From: Ruegeria_C sp041537925
GTDB taxonomy: Bacteria > Pseudomonadota > Alphaproteobacteria > Rhodobacterales > Rhodobacteraceae
Assembly (NCBI RefSeq): GCF_041537925.1
Contig: NZ_JBGOSH010000013.1
Span: 1 to 64,000 of the forward strand
Length of the DNA: 64,000 bases
Direction: 5' to 3'
Positions 61,990 through 64,000 of this stretch are shown here, piece after piece. The position numbers were made by a program, and so were the translations under genes. How positions within the stretch are numbered: the stretch's first letter is position 1; each line of letters begins with the position of its first letter. The notes beneath the pieces were generated by a model, which was given only the letters and a program-made list of their open reading frames with translations, was not told the DNA's origin and did not search any database.

Positions 61990-62539
61990 GATGCACCTCA
62001 TGGCAAAAGGAAACTGAAGTCGCGCAGATGCACGATCACGAACGCCCAAAAGGGGCTAGCGTCGTTTGTCCATTGGCGGGGGTCCTCCGCAGGAGTGTTT
62101 CGATACGCATTCTGCCCATTCAGGTCAGCGCGCGGCGGGATCAGAATCTATGCTGGTCCATTGTTAGATTCTCCTTTGAGAATATTGGGAGAGTCTCAAA
62201 CTATGGAGCATGTGTCAAACCTGCTCAATGAAAGGGTGCGATTGTTGTCAGACGGTCGGGTAAAGCGGCCCAAACCGGGCTTTGAATGCTCCATCTCTTG
62301 CTGCAGTGTGGTTCTCGCATTGTTGCCATTCGGGCAAAGTGCGCCTTTTTCACTGCGATGCAGCCGAAGTCACCGAAGCAGCCTTCCATGTCACGCCTCC
62401 GAATGTTTCTTCTGCTTACTATCAAATATGTAGTGGATTGCTTTCGACCGTGAAGTATCTCGCAGAGCGGGTGTTCCCTAGAAGTCACCATATCGAGCTG
62501 CACTGGCAGCTCAACACGCTTCTAAATGGGAAAAACACA
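61990..62539. other. Gene-free stretch, no feature recognised
   Basis: About 550 bp between the small basic gene and the OsmC gene. Frames on both strands are short, without ribosome sites or family resemblance. The right part holds the untranslated region upstream of the OsmC ATG. No strong inverted repeat was noted. Confidence 0.4.
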
Positions 62540-63106
62540 ATGACCACGCAAACCCAAGACAAACCCGTTTCAAATGGTGTAAATACCGAGGCCCTGATCG
62601 GTGCACGGGGCGCATTCGCCGAGATACCGCAAGCTGCATCATTCACATTCCGCAGCACCTGTGACTGGGTCAACGGCAGCGAAAGCCGCAACACTATCAA
62701 TGGCTATTACGGCCTTGGTGAAGAACACACACGCAAAGAAACTTTTTCAATTTGCTCAGACCATCCAGAAGTTTTCGCCGCCCGTGACAGCGCGCCGACA
62801 CCCCCGGAAATCGCACTGTCAGCCTTGGCAAGTTGCCTGACCGGGGGCATCGCTGCTGTCGCGCAGCATCGGGGGATCCAGCTGCATGACGTTCAGTGCG
62901 TTGTCGAGGGTGACATGGATATGCGCGGGATTTTGGGTATGGATCCCGACATTCGCAATGGCTTCAGTGCAGTCCGTGTGGCCTTTACTATTGATGCGGA
63001 TGCAAGCGACGATGACATTCGTGCATTGGTCGCACAGTCGCAGAAGCGATCCACTGTTTTTGATCTGATGACCAATCCGACCAACGTACATGTGGTCGTG
63101 GCCTAA
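62540..63106 (+). CDS. OsmC/Ohr-family protein
   Basis: A 188-residue OsmC-type protein. The conserved Cys is in LASCLTGG; the family's second redox Cys, usually after the central strand, is not evident (the matching segment is QCVVEGDMDMRGILG, which has a Cys four residues earlier in HDVQCVVEG). Arg and Glu near the N-terminal fold and PTPPEIALSALASC are typical. Members reduce organic hydroperoxides when both Cys are present; with one it may belong to the YhfA-like branch. The ATG at 62540 is chosen because upstream sequence has no family features. Confidence 0.75.
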   Translation: MTTQTQDKPVSNGVNTEALIGARGAFAEIPQAASFTFRSTCDWVNGSESRNTINGYYGLGEEHTRKETFSICSDHPEVFAARDSAPTPPEIALSALASCLTGGIAAVAQHRGIQLHDVQCVVEGDMDMRGILGMDPDIRNGFSAVRVAFTIDADASDDDIRALVAQSQKRSTVFDLMTNPTNVHVVVA

Positions 63107-63133
63107 GCCGCGATTGCTACAAGAGCGAGTGTC

Positions 63134-64000
63134 ATGCGAAATATTTCGACCGTCATCATTGGCGCCGGGCAAGCCGGGCTCGCAATGAGCAAATGTCTCT
63201 CGGACCGCTCCGTCGCGCATGTTGTATTGGAGCGGGGCGAGGTGGCGCAGTCCTGGATGAAAGACCGGTGGGACAGCCTGCGGCTGCTTACGCCAAACTG
63301 GCAATCACGGTTGCCGAGCTATGGATATGCCGGACCTGATCCAGATGGGTATATGAACATGCCGCAAATCACAGGTTATCTGCGTAACTATGCCCATGCG
63401 ATCAATGCCCCGGTCGAAGAGCACACTGCTGTTCATTCTGTGACGTCTCATGGGAACAACTATCTGGTTCGCACCAACAAGGGCGATTGGATTTGCGATA
63501 ATGTTGTTGTCGCCAGTGGCGCTTGCGCGCGGCCCAAACTGCCTCAGTTGGCTGGCGCTGTTCCAGAAAGCATCATGCAACTGTCGCTTAGCACATATAA
63601 ATCGCCTGACCAAGTTGCGAAGGGCGGTGTGCTGGTGGTTGGGGCCTCGGCCAGCGGTGTGCAAATCGCTGCCGAGCTTGGCACATCCGGGCATGCGGTG
63701 ACCCTTGCCGTTGGCGAGCATATCCGCGCGCCGCGTCGCTATCGTGGGCGGGATATTCAGTGGTGGATGGATCGTAGCGGTATTCTGGATGTCCGCGTCA
63801 ACGAGGTGGATGACAGTGACCGTGCCCGCCGCCTGCCATCCTTTCAACTGATTGGTGATCCCGGAATAGATTCCATTGATCTGAATGCGCTTCAGGCAAT
63901 TGGGATTTCAGTTACCGGTCGACTGGCTGGCATTCAAAACGGTATGGCGCAGTTTTCCGGCTCACTTGCCAATCACTGTGCCATCTCGGATCTGAAGATC
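63134..64000 (+). CDS. Flavin-containing monooxygenase/CzcO-like protein (3' end outside the window)
   Basis: The first 289 residues of an FAD- and NADPH-dependent oxidoreductase. The FAD-binding GxGxxG is IIGAGQAGLAMS at about 7-18, an FMO-like segment WDSLRLLTPNWQSRLPSYGY follows, and the second Rossmann motif is VLVVGASASGVQIAAEL (about 176-192). The layout matches the FMO-like/Baeyer-Villiger group. It starts 27 bp after the OsmC stop and may be co-transcribed. The frame runs open to the window edge. Substrate unknown. Confidence 0.8.
   Translation, partial: MRNISTVIIGAGQAGLAMSKCLSDRSVAHVVLERGEVAQSWMKDRWDSLRLLTPNWQSRLPSYGYAGPDPDGYMNMPQITGYLRNYAHAINAPVEEHTAVHSVTSHGNNYLVRTNKGDWICDNVVVASGACARPKLPQLAGAVPESIMQLSLSTYKSPDQVAKGGVLVVGASASGVQIAAELGTSGHAVTLAVGEHIRAPRRYRGRDIQWWMDRSGILDVRVNEVDDSDRARRLPSFQLIGDPGIDSIDLNALQAIGISVTGRLAGIQNGMAQFSGSLANHCAISDLKI

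Noticed and set aside
1..64000. tRNA, rRNA, riboswitch and CRISPR signals
   Set aside because: No cloverleaf, rRNA core motif, riboswitch-like leader or regularly spaced repeats were seen on either strand by reading.

Overview
The window reads as an alphaproteobacterial accessory region, most probably from a marine Rhodobacterales (Roseobacter-group) bacterium. This is an inference from gene content: two solute ABC operons (branched-chain-amino-acid type and glycine-betaine type), a DUF1989-GcvT fusion, a periplasmic sulfatase, bactofilins, and many IS5-, IS6- and IS3-family elements. No rRNA, tRNA, replication, partition or CRISPR signal was seen, so chromosome and plasmid cannot be told apart.

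Layout. 0-6 kb: an IS3-type fragment, a SARP-like TolB/TPR regulator, a DoxX-like protein, and a MarR regulator divergent from an ABM-domain monooxygenase and a four-helix membrane protein. 6-18 kb: a GntR/FCD regulator divergent from a five-gene liv-type ABC transporter plus a hydantoin/Asp-Glu racemase, then a DUF2339 membrane protein, bracketed and cut by decayed IS6 and IS5 copies. 18-26 kb: a membrane-anchored winged-helix/TPR regulator with a sulfatase, a class III adenylate cyclase, a frameshifted GNAT, an outer-membrane barrel, a lipoprotein and a TetR regulator. 26-39 kb: a decayed acyl-CoA ligase end, an intact IS3 copy with a 4-bp target duplication, a bactofilin, an EamA exporter, a kinase-like/TolB/TPR fusion and a SAM-cyclase-AAA-TPR protein. 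39-52 kb: an Amt-like transporter and a three-subunit molybdenum hydroxylase facing, across a LysR gene, an operon with a BtpA-like TIM barrel, a phosphoribosyltransferase and a PRPP synthetase; the operon tail (GlxA-type regulator, XdhC) is damaged by a stop codon and an IS5 insertion. 52-60 kb: LacI regulator and operators, a DUF1989-GcvT protein, a ProX-ProV-ProW betaine-type ABC system and an alpha/beta hydrolase. 60-64 kb: another IS5, a second bactofilin, OsmC, and the start of a flavin monooxygenase.

The most unusual unit is 40.0-51.0 kb: a molybdenum hydroxylase, an Amt-fold protein that appears to lack both twin histidines, and a dedicated PRPP synthetase/phosphoribosyltransferase pair. 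Together they suggest uptake, hydroxylation and phosphoribosylation of an N-heterocycle such as a purine. The substrate is not determined by the sequence. The second theme is regulation by large TolB/TPR, cyclase and kinase-like proteins, five of them in 38 kb.

Mobile DNA has shaped the whole window. There are three full 1079-bp IS5 copies (one with an intact transposase, two with a stop codon), at least four IS5 end relics, three IS6 copies with recognisable ends plus one further IS6 remnant, and one intact IS3.
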